This document shows positions 59,801-61,590 of a DNA stretch of 64,000 nucleotides, piece after piece. The notes beneath the pieces are model-generated. The model was not told the origin of the DNA. It saw nothing but the letters and a program-made list of their open reading frames with translations, and made no database searches. Source of the stretch: Dendrobium chrysotoxum (Eukaryota > Streptophyta > Magnoliopsida > Asparagales > Orchidaceae); assembly GCA_019925795.1 (NCBI GenBank), contig CM034312.1, positions 81,905,528 through 81,969,527 on the forward strand. Reading direction: 5' to 3'. A program made the position numbers and the translations under genes. Positions within the stretch are counted from its first letter, which is position 1. Every line of letters begins with the position of its first letter.

Positions 59801-60318
59801 TTCCAACTCATTTGGCCGGTATTATCGTAAATTGTGGGGTTTATGCATCAATTATTTGATCAAGCAGAAGTTCTCTCCATGTCTAAGCTGACATTATTCC
59901 AGTAAATTTAGTCCAAGAACTACTCTGCTGACTGAATTCAGATATCATATTCCCGCTATGAAATATGACAGGAGGATTACATTAAAACACTTAGGAGCTT
60001 GAATTGCAATAAAACCACTGATTGCCAAGCAGACTACAAGATATCGCCGAATGTTTTCACGGAAAGAAAAACATACAAGATAGAACTGCTTCTCTGTCCT
60101 TAGAAATTAAACAATAAAATAACCTCCTCAGATCCACCAGTGGCCCTGGGCCGTCTTGTTACAAGCCGATACTCCGAAGATAGCGATGGAATTGCACTAG
60201 CAGCACCACGAGTCTGACGAAAAGGAGCACAACTCGTCTGGTAAAGAGCCAATCGAGGAACACCTCCTCGGTTAACAAATGGAGGCAGAAACCCTAAGGT
60301 TCGGATGCTTCCCGCCAT
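639..60318 (-). CDS. BASS4: BASS4-like chloroplast sodium/metabolite cotransporter, whole gene of 14 exons
   Basis: Host gene read on the minus strand. Coding exons: 60318-60124, 54921-54816, 39198-39091, 39010-38943, 38391-38313, 38143-38085, 38017-37949, 34172-34062, 10031-10010, 9669-9602, 7405-7320, 2238-2109, 1512-1411, 704-639. They total 1269 nt, that is 422 residues plus stop, close to the roughly 430 residues I recall for plant BASS4. All introns have GT/AG ends and the split codons close. Residues 1-65 look like a plastid transit peptide (basic and Ser/Ala-rich, acidic only at the end). The rest is an SBF-like carrier with hydrophobic helices and conserved stretches such as GLAIFCCMPTTLSSGVALTQ, GGNSALALAMT, VPWIQVSRSKSLLL, LAKRENA and LPCVAAHINQ. 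Family knowledge: BASS proteins move small organic anions across the plastid envelope; I know of no established substrate for BASS4. No stop or frameshift was seen, so the gene looks intact despite its TE-filled introns. Confidence 0.93.
885..1027. mobile_element. Mutator-like MITE, copy 2 (143 bp), intron 13
   Basis: The perfect 9-bp direct repeat CTTGTCATG occurs at 876-884 and 1028-1036. The element itself is a long imperfect hairpin: the left arm has ATTATTACGTCCGG and ACGCGCCACGTCA; the right arm has TGATGTGGCGTGT and ACACGTAATAAT. It is GC-rich against its AT-rich surroundings and has no coding capacity. Confidence 0.85.
1411..1512 (-). CDS. BASS4: BASS4 exon 13 (residues 368-401)
   Basis: Encodes KTLPVMVAVVEQLRGALGEP then ALLVLPCVAAHINQ. 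These are the KTLPV and PC-AAH-NQ motifs of the last membrane segment. The acceptor is CATGTAG and the donor GTGATAC. It is 102 nt, phase 0 on both sides. Confidence 0.95.
1771..1890. mobile_element. Tourist-like (PIF/Harbinger) MITE, 120 bp, intron 12
   Basis: The ends are GGTTTCGTTTGGGA and TCCCAAACGAAGCC, and the inverted similarity extends about 40 bp (CTTATTGCTT against AAGCAATAAA). It is flanked by the 3-bp duplication TAA (1768-1770, 1891-1893). Confidence 0.82.
2109..2238 (-). CDS. BASS4: BASS4 exon 12 (residues 324-367)
   Basis: Encodes LVHIILLALNTFAVRTLSML then SGDEQSILAKRENARAVIIVASQ, including the conserved AKREN box. The acceptor is TTTGTATCAG and the donor GTCTGTT. It is 130 nt. 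Confidence 0.95.
2640..3660 (+). pseudogene. LINE ORF1 relic with zinc knuckle, intron 11
   Basis: Translation around 2670-2830 gives ARVLVELDIT, KVWIGHEKFGYVQHVVMEFP and FCAQCKSIGHLPGEC, a CX2CX4HX4C zinc knuckle of the DUF4283/zf-CCHC_4 type found in plant LINE ORF1 proteins. The frame is broken near 2700 and around 3073-3280. It continues as EL-HVDSGEVGNALDTPARFK and ends in a basic tail (KKSAKCARRKSKKK) at TGA 3658. There is no reverse transcriptase downstream, only degenerate sequence to an (AT)n tract near 4130. Confidence 0.72.
4150..7319. other. Intron 11 sequence without recognisable genes
   Basis: AT-rich intronic DNA. I see an (AT)n tract at about 5428-5448 and homopolymer runs but no coding similarity. 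The open frame at 6716-6952 looks like chance. Confidence 0.6.
7320..7405 (-). CDS. BASS4: BASS4 exon 11 (residues 296-323)
   Basis: Encodes VPWIQVSRSKSLLLTVRPEV then FATAMIMG, the conserved 'VPWMQVSRSRSLLL' block. The acceptor is TTGTGAAG and the donor GTATGTT. It is 86 nt and leaves two bases (GC), completed as Ala by exon 12. Confidence 0.95.
7406..8334. other. Intron 10 sequence without recognisable genes
   Basis: AT-rich, no coding signal. Part may be the distal section of the copia LTR that begins at 8479 on the minus strand. Confidence 0.5.
8335..8479 (-). mobile_element. Start of a copia 3' LTR with internal repeats
   Basis: Directly after the copia RNase H relic, a purine-rich tract is followed by TGTTGATA (complement of 8472-8479), a plausible LTR start. 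The next 140 bp hold two to three diverged units of about 50 bp built on 'caatcatcctacagttgcta'. The far end of the LTR was not found. Confidence 0.55.
8485..8757 (-). pseudogene. Ty1/copia RNase H C-terminal fragment, intron 10
   Basis: The 90-codon open frame reads IQLYCDNKVVCDIAHISIQR, KHIVVDIFFIKEKWD, SEDQLANILIKG and LGLRDIY-like residues. These are the RNase H 'YCDN', 'KHI-VD-HFI-EK' and 'DQLADI-TK' blocks of plant copia elements. The rest of the polyprotein is absent. It is in the same orientation as the host gene. Confidence 0.85.
8761..9601. other. Rest of intron 10, nothing recognised
   Basis: AT-rich with a small pyrimidine-rich stretch near 8800-8960. The 108-codon frame at 8756-9082 has no recognisable motif and overlaps no exon. 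Confidence 0.5.
9602..9669 (-). CDS. BASS4: BASS4 exon 10 (residues 273-295)
   Basis: Encodes VAIFADQNRQYLSMTSAILL then SL, matching the loop and helix 'VADFVDxNRK-LS-SAI-LSL'. The acceptor is TTTGCAG and the donor GTAAGTC. It is 68 nt and takes one base from exon 9. Confidence 0.92.
10010..10031 (-). CDS. BASS4: BASS4 exon 9, a 22-nt microexon (residues 266-272)
   Basis: Encodes VLRDFVK plus the first base of the next codon, where relatives read VLRESFKG. The acceptor is TGTGCAG and the donor GTGAGTC. It was located because exon 8 ends in phase 0 while exon 10 needs one incoming base and the VLR-FVK peptide is missing between them. It sits 24,030 bp from exon 8. Confidence 0.87.
10032..10637. 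other. Start of intron 8
   Basis: Contains a short GC-rich patch at about 10390-10455 in AT-rich DNA. No coding or element ends recognised up to the solo LTR at 10643. Confidence 0.5.
10643..12450 (+). mobile_element. Solo LTR A (1808 bp), intron 8
   Basis: Starts TGATGGGGACATC and ends TCCTGCATCA (TG...CA, 5-bp inverted ends TGATG/CATCA). It is flanked by the perfect 5-bp duplication CCTAA at 10638-10642 and 12451-12455. A TATA region (GGCTATTTATAAG) lies near 10850. Then come a C-rich segment, a small conserved reading frame (11854-12063) and an AT-rich 3' third. It shares its ends and several internal blocks with copies at 12709-14617 and 41097-42926. No internal polyprotein, primer site or second LTR was found, so it is a solo LTR. 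Confidence 0.85.
11854..12063 (+). CDS. Conserved reading frame inside solo LTR A, unknown function
   Basis: 69 codons, acidic: FVYNEQGNVDILRSTFFDV, then VEEYLDRI. The inverted copy C has a related frame (LDEDDNIDILSSPFFDV, VEEYFDRI). Both are followed by GTGAACTT and, about 50 bp later, TTGTAGGTGATGA, which look like intron ends. I recognise no family. It may be the start of an LTR-encoded leader ORF or captured host sequence. Confidence 0.4.
   Translation: MADPDLDSGFVYNEQGNVDILRSTFFDVNPEVDNSVEEYLDRIIFKLSEAIEEQLANVQWHIVSGSQQG
12456..12708. other. Spacer between solo LTRs A and B
   Basis: 253 bp of AT-rich intron with no identified feature. Confidence 0.5.
12709..14617 (+). mobile_element. 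Solo LTR B (1909 bp), intron 8
   Basis: Same family as LTR A. It starts TGACGGGGACATCAGATC and ends CTTAGTTCTACATCA. The TATA block (GGCTATTTATAAGCC) is near 12930, and the 3' blocks CTTAGTAAACGTAGG and AATCTCATTGTTA are shared. The flanks are A-rich (AAAAC against AAAAA), so the target duplication is imperfect. Instead of the small conserved frame, it carries a segment with repeated TTGCTGTC motifs (about 14010-14200). Confidence 0.75.
14010..14200 (+). repeat. TTGCTGTC motif cluster in LTR B
   Basis: Six to seven copies of (T)TGCTGTC/TTGTTGTCC spaced about 25-35 bp apart. The first is in the small hairpin CTGTCCA-N7-TGGACAG. The cluster is absent from sister LTRs A and C. Confidence 0.6.
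14623..15037. other. Intron 8 spacer, no recognised feature
   Basis: A short hairpin CCTAC-T-A8-GTAGG near 14623-14641 follows LTR B. The rest is unassigned up to the LINE target duplication. Confidence 0.4.
15057..15300 (+). mobile_element. 5'-truncated RTE-type LINE insertion (244 bp)
   Basis: Translates as WPFDDPVRKVDVLDLAYVKK, then GRHKKTWLENIKNAL and HVADPT, the C-terminal tail of plant RTE-clade LINE proteins. It ends in the clade's TTGATGTTGTTG-type 3' terminus. It is bracketed by a 19-bp duplication with one mismatch (15038-15056 and 15301-15319, ...CACGATAACAAATCCTT against ...CATGATAACAAATCCTT), marking target-primed insertion of a short 3' fragment. Confidence 0.85.
15550..16100 (+). 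pseudogene. RTE-type LINE reverse transcriptase fragment
   Basis: Degenerate RT: LMEKYK, EDLHMIFIDLDKAYDKIPRE, then TYIQVVTDVYAGVVTCVQT, YLFDLIMDVL and a catalytic box read as FVND instead of FADD/FVDD. It continues LESKGFCLSRSKTEYMEYNF and GGIMTLGD, then is cut off at about 16100. Several stops and a frameshift make it inactive. Confidence 0.85.
16105..16531. repeat. Repeat R6, left part, split by a gypsy insertion
   Basis: 16430-16531 and 18889-19060 together align by eye with the uninterrupted stretch 32690-32950 (shared words such as AGGATTGATT, TATGCAAGGCG and TTGAATGAATTGAT). It is likely an LTR or other dispersed repeat; its outer ends are not defined. Confidence 0.6.
16532..17003 (-). 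repeat. 3' LTR of the gag-only gypsy element
   Basis: 472 bp, starting TGTTAGACCGGTCC and ending CCTATCA on the minus strand. It differs from its partner by scattered substitutions and a small indel near the GGACCGG repeat, suggesting a fairly recent insertion. Confidence 0.93.
17004..17021 (-). promoter_or_regulatory. Polypurine tract
   Basis: On the minus strand TTTGGGAGGGGAGTAT lies directly before the 3' LTR, the plus-strand primer site of LTR elements. Confidence 0.85.
17080..18320 (-). pseudogene. Ty3/gypsy gag, broken
   Basis: The N-terminal part has a coiled-coil (KVEVLEGEITQLKSELEEKW), an acidic/Arg linker, then the capsid-like LKMPIFEGEDAHGWIYKVER and YFTVNGLTEKERL. A 10-bp tandem duplication of CGCCGTCAGT (17696-17715) shifts the frame. 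The true frame then resumes as NRLPETVLEGNFMKGLTPEI, RPRDLGEAMELAQLVEDQ, and a zinc-knuckle-like CFRCDERYTPGHRCK in another frame near 17106-17150. A stop also interrupts it near 17520. Confidence 0.9.
18402..18413 (-). promoter_or_regulatory. Primer-binding site for initiator Met tRNA
   Basis: TGGTATCAGAGC on the minus strand, three bases from the 5' LTR, is the standard plant initiator-Met primer site. Confidence 0.92.
18417..18883 (-). repeat. 5' LTR of the gag-only gypsy element
   Basis: 467-bp partner of 16532-17003 with matching ends TGTTAG...TATCA on the minus strand. Confidence 0.93.
18889..19080. repeat. Repeat R6, right part
   Basis: Continues the R6 sequence after the gypsy insertion and matches 32779-32950. 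The AATAG duplication marks where it was split. Confidence 0.6.
19200..19251. repeat. Perfect 26-bp tandem duplication
   Basis: Two identical units, each starting ACAATCAATTCAATCAAACA, lie back to back. Confidence 0.95.
19252..20879. other. Intron 8, pyrimidine-rich stretch, no gene recognised
   Basis: AT-rich to about 19790. Then about 800 bp is strikingly C/T-rich on the plus strand (19830-20600), with a 121-codon frame of low complexity (Ser, Pro, Leu). It is probably the non-coding interior or LTR of a decayed retroelement. Confidence 0.45.
20880..21290 (-). repeat. Repeat R4, fragment in inverted orientation
   Basis: Contains the R4 motif twice (GCACGTCTTTCCTGGCACAA and GCACGCTTTTTCTTAACGTGG) and further similarity to 46530-46680 on the same strand. 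It lies head to head with the longer R4 copy that follows. Confidence 0.55.
21577..21602. repeat. Small inverted repeat
   Basis: CTCTCGTTC and GAACGAGAG are separated by 8 bp: a perfect 9-bp stem. Confidence 0.8.
22034..22153. repeat. Two 60-bp tandem units in R4
   Basis: GGTGCCATTTGACGGCAAAC (22065) recurs as GGTGCCATTTGGCGACAAAA exactly 60 bp later, each followed by a CGGTT end. Confidence 0.8.
23216..23485 (+). repeat. Five spaced copies of a 25-bp motif in R4
   Basis: The motif ACCACGTTACAAGAGCGTGT-ATGG recurs with variation near 23220, 23284, 23354, 23393 and 23460. Units are about 40-70 bp apart. The inverted counterpart (GCACGC-TTTCTT-AACATG) recurs in the copies at 20930-21060 and 46280-46550. 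Confidence 0.75.
23761..23812. repeat. (AT)26 microsatellite
   Basis: 52 bp of uninterrupted AT repeats in R4. The paralogous site at 46009-46029 is much shorter. Confidence 0.97.
24640..25890. repeat. Repeat R5, copy 1, intron 8
   Basis: Similar by eye to 35420-36230 on the same strand: ACAAACGCTCTCTAGCAAG against CACACTCTCAAGCAAAT, then GGTGGGATTACAAGTC against GGGCAGGGTTACAAGTC, then a AATCAAAGTTGACAAG-type block. It has a CTCCTATTTATATGAGGAG hairpin near its left end. No coding. It abuts the truncated end of the next gypsy element. Confidence 0.5.
25895..28602 (-). pseudogene. Ty3/gypsy gag-protease-RT, degenerate and truncated
   Basis: From the primer site (28602-28591, GGTATCAGAGCC) downward come gag (IKWDEFTQMFRDWFVPLSAR, then QYEVEFTTLSRYAP), a decayed zinc knuckle (CLWCHQPGYIAKNYP near 27600), and a protease with DTRSSHSF and DMILGMD (26990-27220). 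RT follows with DCRELNKLT, GYHQLRMEEDIAKTAFRTRY, FVVMPFGV and the catalytic box FIDDILIY (26219-26425), then RSFLGLVGYYRRF near 25985. Many stops and shifts. RNase H and integrase are missing because the element ends against repeat R5. It lies in sense orientation to the host gene. Confidence 0.88.
29371..29480 (+). repeat. Ten 11-bp tandem repeats inside the hAT element
   Basis: Consensus GCAGCAAAAGG/GCAGCTAAAGG repeated ten times in exact 11-bp register. An upstream inverted match TAGCTGCCCTTTTGCT (29311-29326) is the perfect complement of 29417-29432 and 29450-29465, so a 16-bp-stem hairpin can form. Confidence 0.9.
29640..30595 (+). pseudogene. hAT transposase (DUF659 type), truncated
   Basis: The 143-codon frame at 29651-30082 gives YDGWTDPQRRPLINFMAVTE, KAVNCEGEYNDKYFIANLIK, VVQVITENAPVCRAAG and FWTPCVVNTLNLALKNI, the DUF659 core of plant hAT transposases. 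Other frames add FNDFSHLRMLAVAETRFASV and, after a deletion, the dimerisation piece CERNWRTYSFIQSIKRNK, TPQRAEDLVYVHTNLRLLSR. The N-terminal BED finger and much of the catalytic domain are missing, so it is non-autonomous. Confidence 0.92.
31839..32579. other. Intron 8 spacer
   Basis: AT-rich, no recognised coding. It may include the outer part of repeat R6. Confidence 0.4.
32580..33010. repeat. Repeat R6, uninterrupted copy
   Basis: Matches 16430-16531 joined to 18889-19060. The site where the gag-only gypsy element sits in the other copy is here simply GGTGGAACAGCTAGTGAC, so this serves as an empty-site paralogue. Confidence 0.65.
33011..34061. other. Intron 8, host-proximal end
   Basis: AT-rich sequence before exon 8 in which I recognise nothing beyond ordinary intron. 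Confidence 0.5.
34062..34172 (-). CDS. BASS4: BASS4 exon 8 (residues 229-265)
   Basis: Encodes VPFSLAMFVGGVGVSIPT then MQLFKSLVMTLLVPLVLGK, matching the family's 'GVGVSVPT...LVMTLLIPLILGK' helix. The acceptor is TGTTTTAG and the donor GTACCC. It is 111 nt, phase 0 on both sides, and is followed by the 24-kb intron 8. Confidence 0.95.
34173..35419. other. Intron 7, first part
   Basis: AT-rich intron without recognised coding or element ends. Confidence 0.5.
35420..36230. repeat. Repeat R5, copy 2, intron 7
   Basis: Diverged relative of 24640-25890. It shares the 'AAATTCAAA-CTC', 'GGTTACAAGTC' and 'AAAGTCGATGAGATTAACACC' blocks in the same order. Ends undefined. Confidence 0.5.
36440..36830 (+). 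pseudogene. Ty1/copia RNase H fragment, intron 7
   Basis: Degenerate frames give GYCVFV, GSLVT, KKQ-VV, then QHDQTKHVEK, ANILTKALS and FEELLFKLGMIKIYHPA followed by a stop. This is the C-terminal RNase H of plant copia polyproteins. Stops and small shifts throughout. Confidence 0.82.
36831..37075 (+). mobile_element. Partial copia LTR after the RNase H fragment
   Basis: The sequence has LTR promoter character: AAGGGATTTATAACTTTTCC, then CTCTATAAATAATCCCTCTG about 130 bp later. The precise ends are not visible. Confidence 0.45.
37076..37948. other. Intron 7, end before exon 7
   Basis: AT-rich intron, nothing recognised. Confidence 0.5.
37949..38017 (-). CDS. BASS4: BASS4 exon 7 (residues 206-228)
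   Basis: Encodes LVGGNSALALAMTIISNFLG then TMT, the conserved GGN-SALALAMT helix of the transport core. The acceptor is TTTTGCAG and the donor GTATTT. It is 69 nt, phase 0 on both sides. Intron 6 is only 67 bp, in strong contrast to the multi-kilobase introns around it. Confidence 0.94.
38085..38143 (-). CDS. BASS4: BASS4 exon 6 (residues 186-205)
   Basis: Encodes GLAIFCCMPTTLSSGVALTQ, the most recognisable signature of plant BASS4-type SBF proteins. The acceptor is ATAACAG and the donor GTGAGCC. It is 59 nt. Confidence 0.95.
38313..38391 (-). CDS. BASS4: BASS4 exon 5 (residues 160-185)
   Basis: Encodes ISILLITPFFSRVILQVHLN then PHEFVT, a transmembrane helix followed by the conserved 'PxEFVTG' turn. 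The acceptor is CTCTGTAG and the donor GTATGTC. It is 79 nt and carries one base forward. Confidence 0.93.
38943..39010 (-). CDS. BASS4: BASS4 exon 4 (residues 137-159)
   Basis: Encodes GLMLRSEEIGAAVEAWPAG then VLGL, matching the conserved 'SGLTLRSEEIG' region. The acceptor is GATTCAG and the donor GTATGG. It is 68 nt, entering with one base carried from exon 3 and leaving in phase 0. Confidence 0.93.
39091..39198 (-). CDS. BASS4: BASS4 exon 3 (residues 101-136)
   Basis: Encodes ALVSGVSLGLAYPNLGHVAN then RYPMSKFSTVGIFFLSG, the first membrane region of the SBF-like domain. The acceptor is CATGCAG before 39198 and the donor GTAAGC after 39091. It is 108 nt and has one split-codon base at each end. 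It follows the 15.6-kb intron 2 and is separated from exon 4 by only 80 bp. Confidence 0.93.
39199..39867. other. Intron 2, end before exon 3
   Basis: AT-rich intron, nothing recognised. Confidence 0.5.
41097..42926 (-). mobile_element. Solo LTR C (1830 bp) inside the L1 relic
   Basis: Minus strand: starts TGATGAGGACATCC, ends TAGTCCTGCATCA. It is flanked by the perfect 5-bp duplication CATCA at 41092-41096 and 42927-42931. It is the same family as LTRs A and B: it shares the TATA block (GGCTTATATATAGG), CTTAGTAAACGTAGG, the TTGTAGGTGATGA block and the small reading frame. It lies in the orientation opposite to A and B. Confidence 0.88.
41472..41792 (-). CDS. Conserved reading frame inside solo LTR C, unknown function
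   Basis: 106 codons: LDEDDNIDILSSPFFDVGF, then VEEYFDRI, paralogous to the 69-codon frame in LTR A (ILRSTFFDV, VEEYLDRI). It runs on past the GTGAACTT donor-like site in some frames. Similarity at the protein level between two insertions suggests the frame was coding when the family was active. Confidence 0.4.
   Translation of the reverse strand: MEVPAWDYGLVLDEDDNIDILSSPFFDVGFDFDSIVEEYFDRIHITLVDTIDVQRTKGRWTILGRLTSASLPDTPPLRGYFTHLLRFLTYTIGKQVEIIRQRLLSG
43942..44290. repeat. Diverged ~120-bp repeats
   Basis: AAGCGACCTCCAATTG (43942), AAACGATGTCCGATTGCAAA (44081) and AAACGACCTCCGATCGCAAA (44199) head three related units. GC-rich against its surroundings. Confidence 0.6.
44384..44420. repeat. 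Imperfect (TTA)n tract
   Basis: TAATAATAAT interrupted, then ATTATTATTATTATTG. Confidence 0.85.
45302..45956 (-). mobile_element. Solo gypsy LTR (655 bp) nested in R4
   Basis: Plus strand: begins TATTAGGAAGTACTTGAAG and ends GGCCGGTCTATCA. Relative of the gag-only element's LTR (shared ACTTGAAGATCTCAAGTAA, CAATTGATC, CTCTCCCAA and CGCTAGAGCCCAA). It is flanked by the perfect 5-bp duplication GTTAG (45297-45301, 45957-45961). The terminal TG has mutated to TA. Confidence 0.88.
45711..45890. repeat. Three 60-bp tandem units in the solo LTR
   Basis: Each unit holds a AATTAGGAAACAT-TCCTAATTAAT palindrome after a GTCCTCTT lead, starting near 45711, 45770 and 45830. These account for much of its extra length over the 470-bp sister LTR. 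Confidence 0.85.
48058..48465. mobile_element. hAT-type MITE 1 (408 bp)
   Basis: Ends TAGGGGTGTCAA and TTGACACCCCTA. Perfect 8-bp duplication CAGATGAG at 48050-48057 and 48466-48473. The interior is dominated by CGGGTCGGGTT/AACCCGACCCG motifs. It has no transposase. Confidence 0.95.
48593..49210. mobile_element. hAT-type MITE 2 (618 bp)
   Basis: Same ends TAGGGGTGTCAA/TTGACACCCCTA and the same CGGGT-rich arms. Perfect 8-bp duplication CCTTTTGT at 48585-48592 and 49211-49218. It holds an extra GC-rich centre (CTTGCCCGCGT, CGTGCCCAG motifs). The long open frames on both strands here are by-products of the GC-rich repeats. Confidence 0.95.
49357..49370 (+). promoter_or_regulatory. Polypurine tract
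   Basis: TAGAATGGGAGAT directly before the LTR, after the common gypsy phrase TTTCGAGGATGAAATTT. Confidence 0.75.
49371..51143 (+). repeat. 3' gypsy LTR (1773 bp)
   Basis: Starts TGTAAGAACCGGTTTG, ends CCAAGTCGTGACA. The same family occurs in inverse orientation at 28608-31838. The other LTR and internal 5' half of this element are absent. Confidence 0.88.
51144..51980. other. Intron 2 spacer
   Basis: AT-rich, nothing recognised. Confidence 0.5.
51982..53135 (-). pseudogene. RTE-type LINE, 5'-truncated, intron 2
   Basis: Three frames in order: QNQFGFMPDRYIMEAIHLLR and LHMIFIDLEKSYDKVPREVL (52866-53135); a catalytic box mutated to FAGD plus LESKGFRLSRFKNEYLECNF (52446-52739); and LYSAKCWSLKEKHNIKLSVA, EMRMLRWMSG (52173-52430). 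The 3' end is the clade's TTGTTGTTG terminus at 51982. Confidence 0.9.
53140..54815. other. Intron 2, start after exon 2
   Basis: AT-rich. An ATGATTGAATAATATTTGAA-type imperfect repetition around 53590-53790 is the only structure seen. Confidence 0.5.
54816..54921 (-). CDS. BASS4: BASS4 exon 2 (residues 66-100 plus one base)
   Basis: The acceptor is TTTTTAG before 54921 and the donor GTATAT after 54816. The exon is 106 nt and encodes VDGGRQFNAKDFS then LDFVRKNFLPL. The 'NNFLPLAL' type stretch begins the first transmembrane segment of BASS4 proteins and is completed by exon 3. Intron 1 is 5.2 kb. Confidence 0.88.
54922..55314. other. Intron 1, end before exon 2
   Basis: AT-rich, with a short direct repeat GCGGATTGCC/ACGGATTGCC near 55240-55300. 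Nothing else recognised. Confidence 0.5.
55315..57487 (-). pseudogene. Ty1/copia remnant with primer site, RT and RNase H, intron 1
   Basis: Minus strand, from the primer site TGGTATTAGAGC (57481-57470): a short gag-like region (57072-57465), then after a deletion RT: MSEEMTALKENQILGVV, GCKLLYSVKY, TQTYGVDYGETIALVTKLNA and the catalytic YVDD (56178-56164, IILIVYVDDMILV). RNase H follows: AYIDADWVGS, KSKKQ-VVARSS and EKLTSGLMCIPYVQTHK. Riddled with stops and frameshifts. Confidence 0.88.
56897..56960. repeat. 32-bp tandem duplication in the copia remnant
   Basis: Two units of GCCTACAAGCAACATATTTA-ACTTGTTTTTC(T/A), one mismatch. Confidence 0.95.
57488..57920. other. Probable copia 5' LTR and spacer
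   Basis: A CATTACA end precedes the primer site on the minus strand, consistent with an LTR end at about 57487, but no partner LTR or start was found. Confidence 0.35.
57922..59460 (-). pseudogene. RTE-type LINE, longest copy, intron 1
   Basis: Covers more of the RT than its relatives: LKKLKCRKAVGFDDIPIEL, LPAEW-type and ERVIEHRTQ regions (59090-59440), FGFMPDR, LESKG-type and C-terminal blocks, ending with TTGTTGTTGTATT at 57922. The catalytic box is intact as FVDD (58710-58699), unlike FAGD in the 52-kb copy and FVND in the 15.9-kb copy. Stops elsewhere. Confidence 0.87.
59470..60123. other. Intron 1, start after exon 1
   Basis: AT-rich, no recognised feature. Confidence 0.5.
60124..60318 (-). 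CDS. BASS4: BASS4 exon 1 (residues 1-65)
   Basis: Begins at ATG 60318-60316, giving MAGSIRTLGFLPPFVNRGGV and onward. The frame stays open upstream as far as a TTG at 60342, but the ATG is the natural start. The exon has the composition of a chloroplast transit peptide. It ends in GGSEE before the donor GTTATT at 60123, in phase 0. The exact donor is inferred; the downstream frame supports it. Confidence 0.85.
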
Positions 60319-60342
60319 CTCGTGAAAGCAAGCGAACAACAA

Positions 60343-61590
60343 TGGCTACGGTGCAGTGTGGTTAAAAAAAATTAATAACCGCACAAAATTCAACGCAGTG
60401 AATAAAATATAATCTGGAGTCTCGACCCCGAACGAAAAACCATTTTCACCCCACTAAACTCACCCAAAACGGGACAAAATCCAACCCGCTGCAACCCATT
60501 TAATCCGATCCGACCCGTCAATTTCTTTATTTTAAAAAATAATATTAATGTGACTCTTTGAATGCTGAAAAATGCATATTTAAGTCATTTTAAATGCTGA
60601 CAAATATATATTGTGAAATATATAGTTAGATTTTGGGTTGACGGGTTGACTTAATCCTAAGCTGATATTGAAATGGGTCGAAAAAATGCATCGAATTCGA
60701 AGTTTATTAAACAAGTCGACCCAAATTTATAATTTTTCATATGATGTCATATATTGATGTCAATAGTCATTTTCGTCAAAAAATTCTAAAATTTTGGGTA
60801 ATATTTCGGGCTAAATCTTTATCGGTTATTATTGATGGAATTTTCAGCTGATTTGTCCGTAAAAAATTTCTATTTATTTTTTACAGATAAAACCGTTAGA
60901 ATTACAGATGTAAACAAAAATAAAATCGTCCTGATCCATCCACGTGAAATCGAGCTTCAACATTTTTCATCAAAAAATTCTAATTTCTTCATTCATTTAA
61001 AGGTAAATCTTCCTCTTTATCAATTTTTTAAATCAATATAAGATTTTATAATTAGATTTTTATAATGTAGGATCTCTTCATAAATTTGAAAGTCCAGTGT
61101 TTGGGTTTTTTTTTTTTTTTGGAGATGTTGGTTAGATTTATTTCTTTCTCTTACATAATTAATATGTTTATGAAAATTTTAGGTTTTTAGGTTTGATTTA
61201 AATTATTTTACGTTTGTATAAAAAAATTTCTGATGATAGAGAAATAAATGGTACATTACTTTTAATTATTCATTAAATTTTATTTAATTTAACTTAACAA
61301 TTTTAGATATTAATGAACTAAATCCTCTTAATGAAATATATGTTGCAGTAGATTTATATTTTGAAAAATTACACTTTAAGTGAAATTAATATATCAATTT
61401 AATATTTTAAACTATCTTTATTAGGTGAAATTATATACAGATAATTTTTACATTTTAAAAGTATAGTGTATATATAGATAGTCAAAATCAAATATCATAG
61501 ATGCGTAATAGACTATTACTCGGGCATAAATGATTAACAGGTGAATTCATCAAGAGAATTTAATATTTTATTTACGTGAATACTCAACAT
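60343..61590. other. 5' flank of BASS4
   Basis: Contains the TATA-like site, some ACCCGACC/GGGTTGACGGG words (60480-60720) like decayed hAT-MITE sequence, and AT-rich DNA. The frame at 60832-61041 has no recognised motif. Confidence 0.45.
60401..60414 (-). promoter_or_regulatory. TATA-like box upstream of BASS4
   Basis: On the minus strand this reads GATTATATTTTATT, about 85-95 bp before the ATG. The position suits a plant core promoter with a 50-60-nt leader. It is inferred from position only, and AT-rich matches are common here. Confidence 0.35.

Noticed and set aside
60316..60342. Alternative start of BASS4 at TTG 60342
   Set aside because: The in-frame ATG eight codons later fits the transit peptide start; non-ATG initiation is not needed.
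60832..61041. 69-codon frame upstream of BASS4 as a possible divergent neighbour gene
   Set aside because: AT-rich, Phe/Lys/Ile composition, no motif, no continuation into further exons that I could find.
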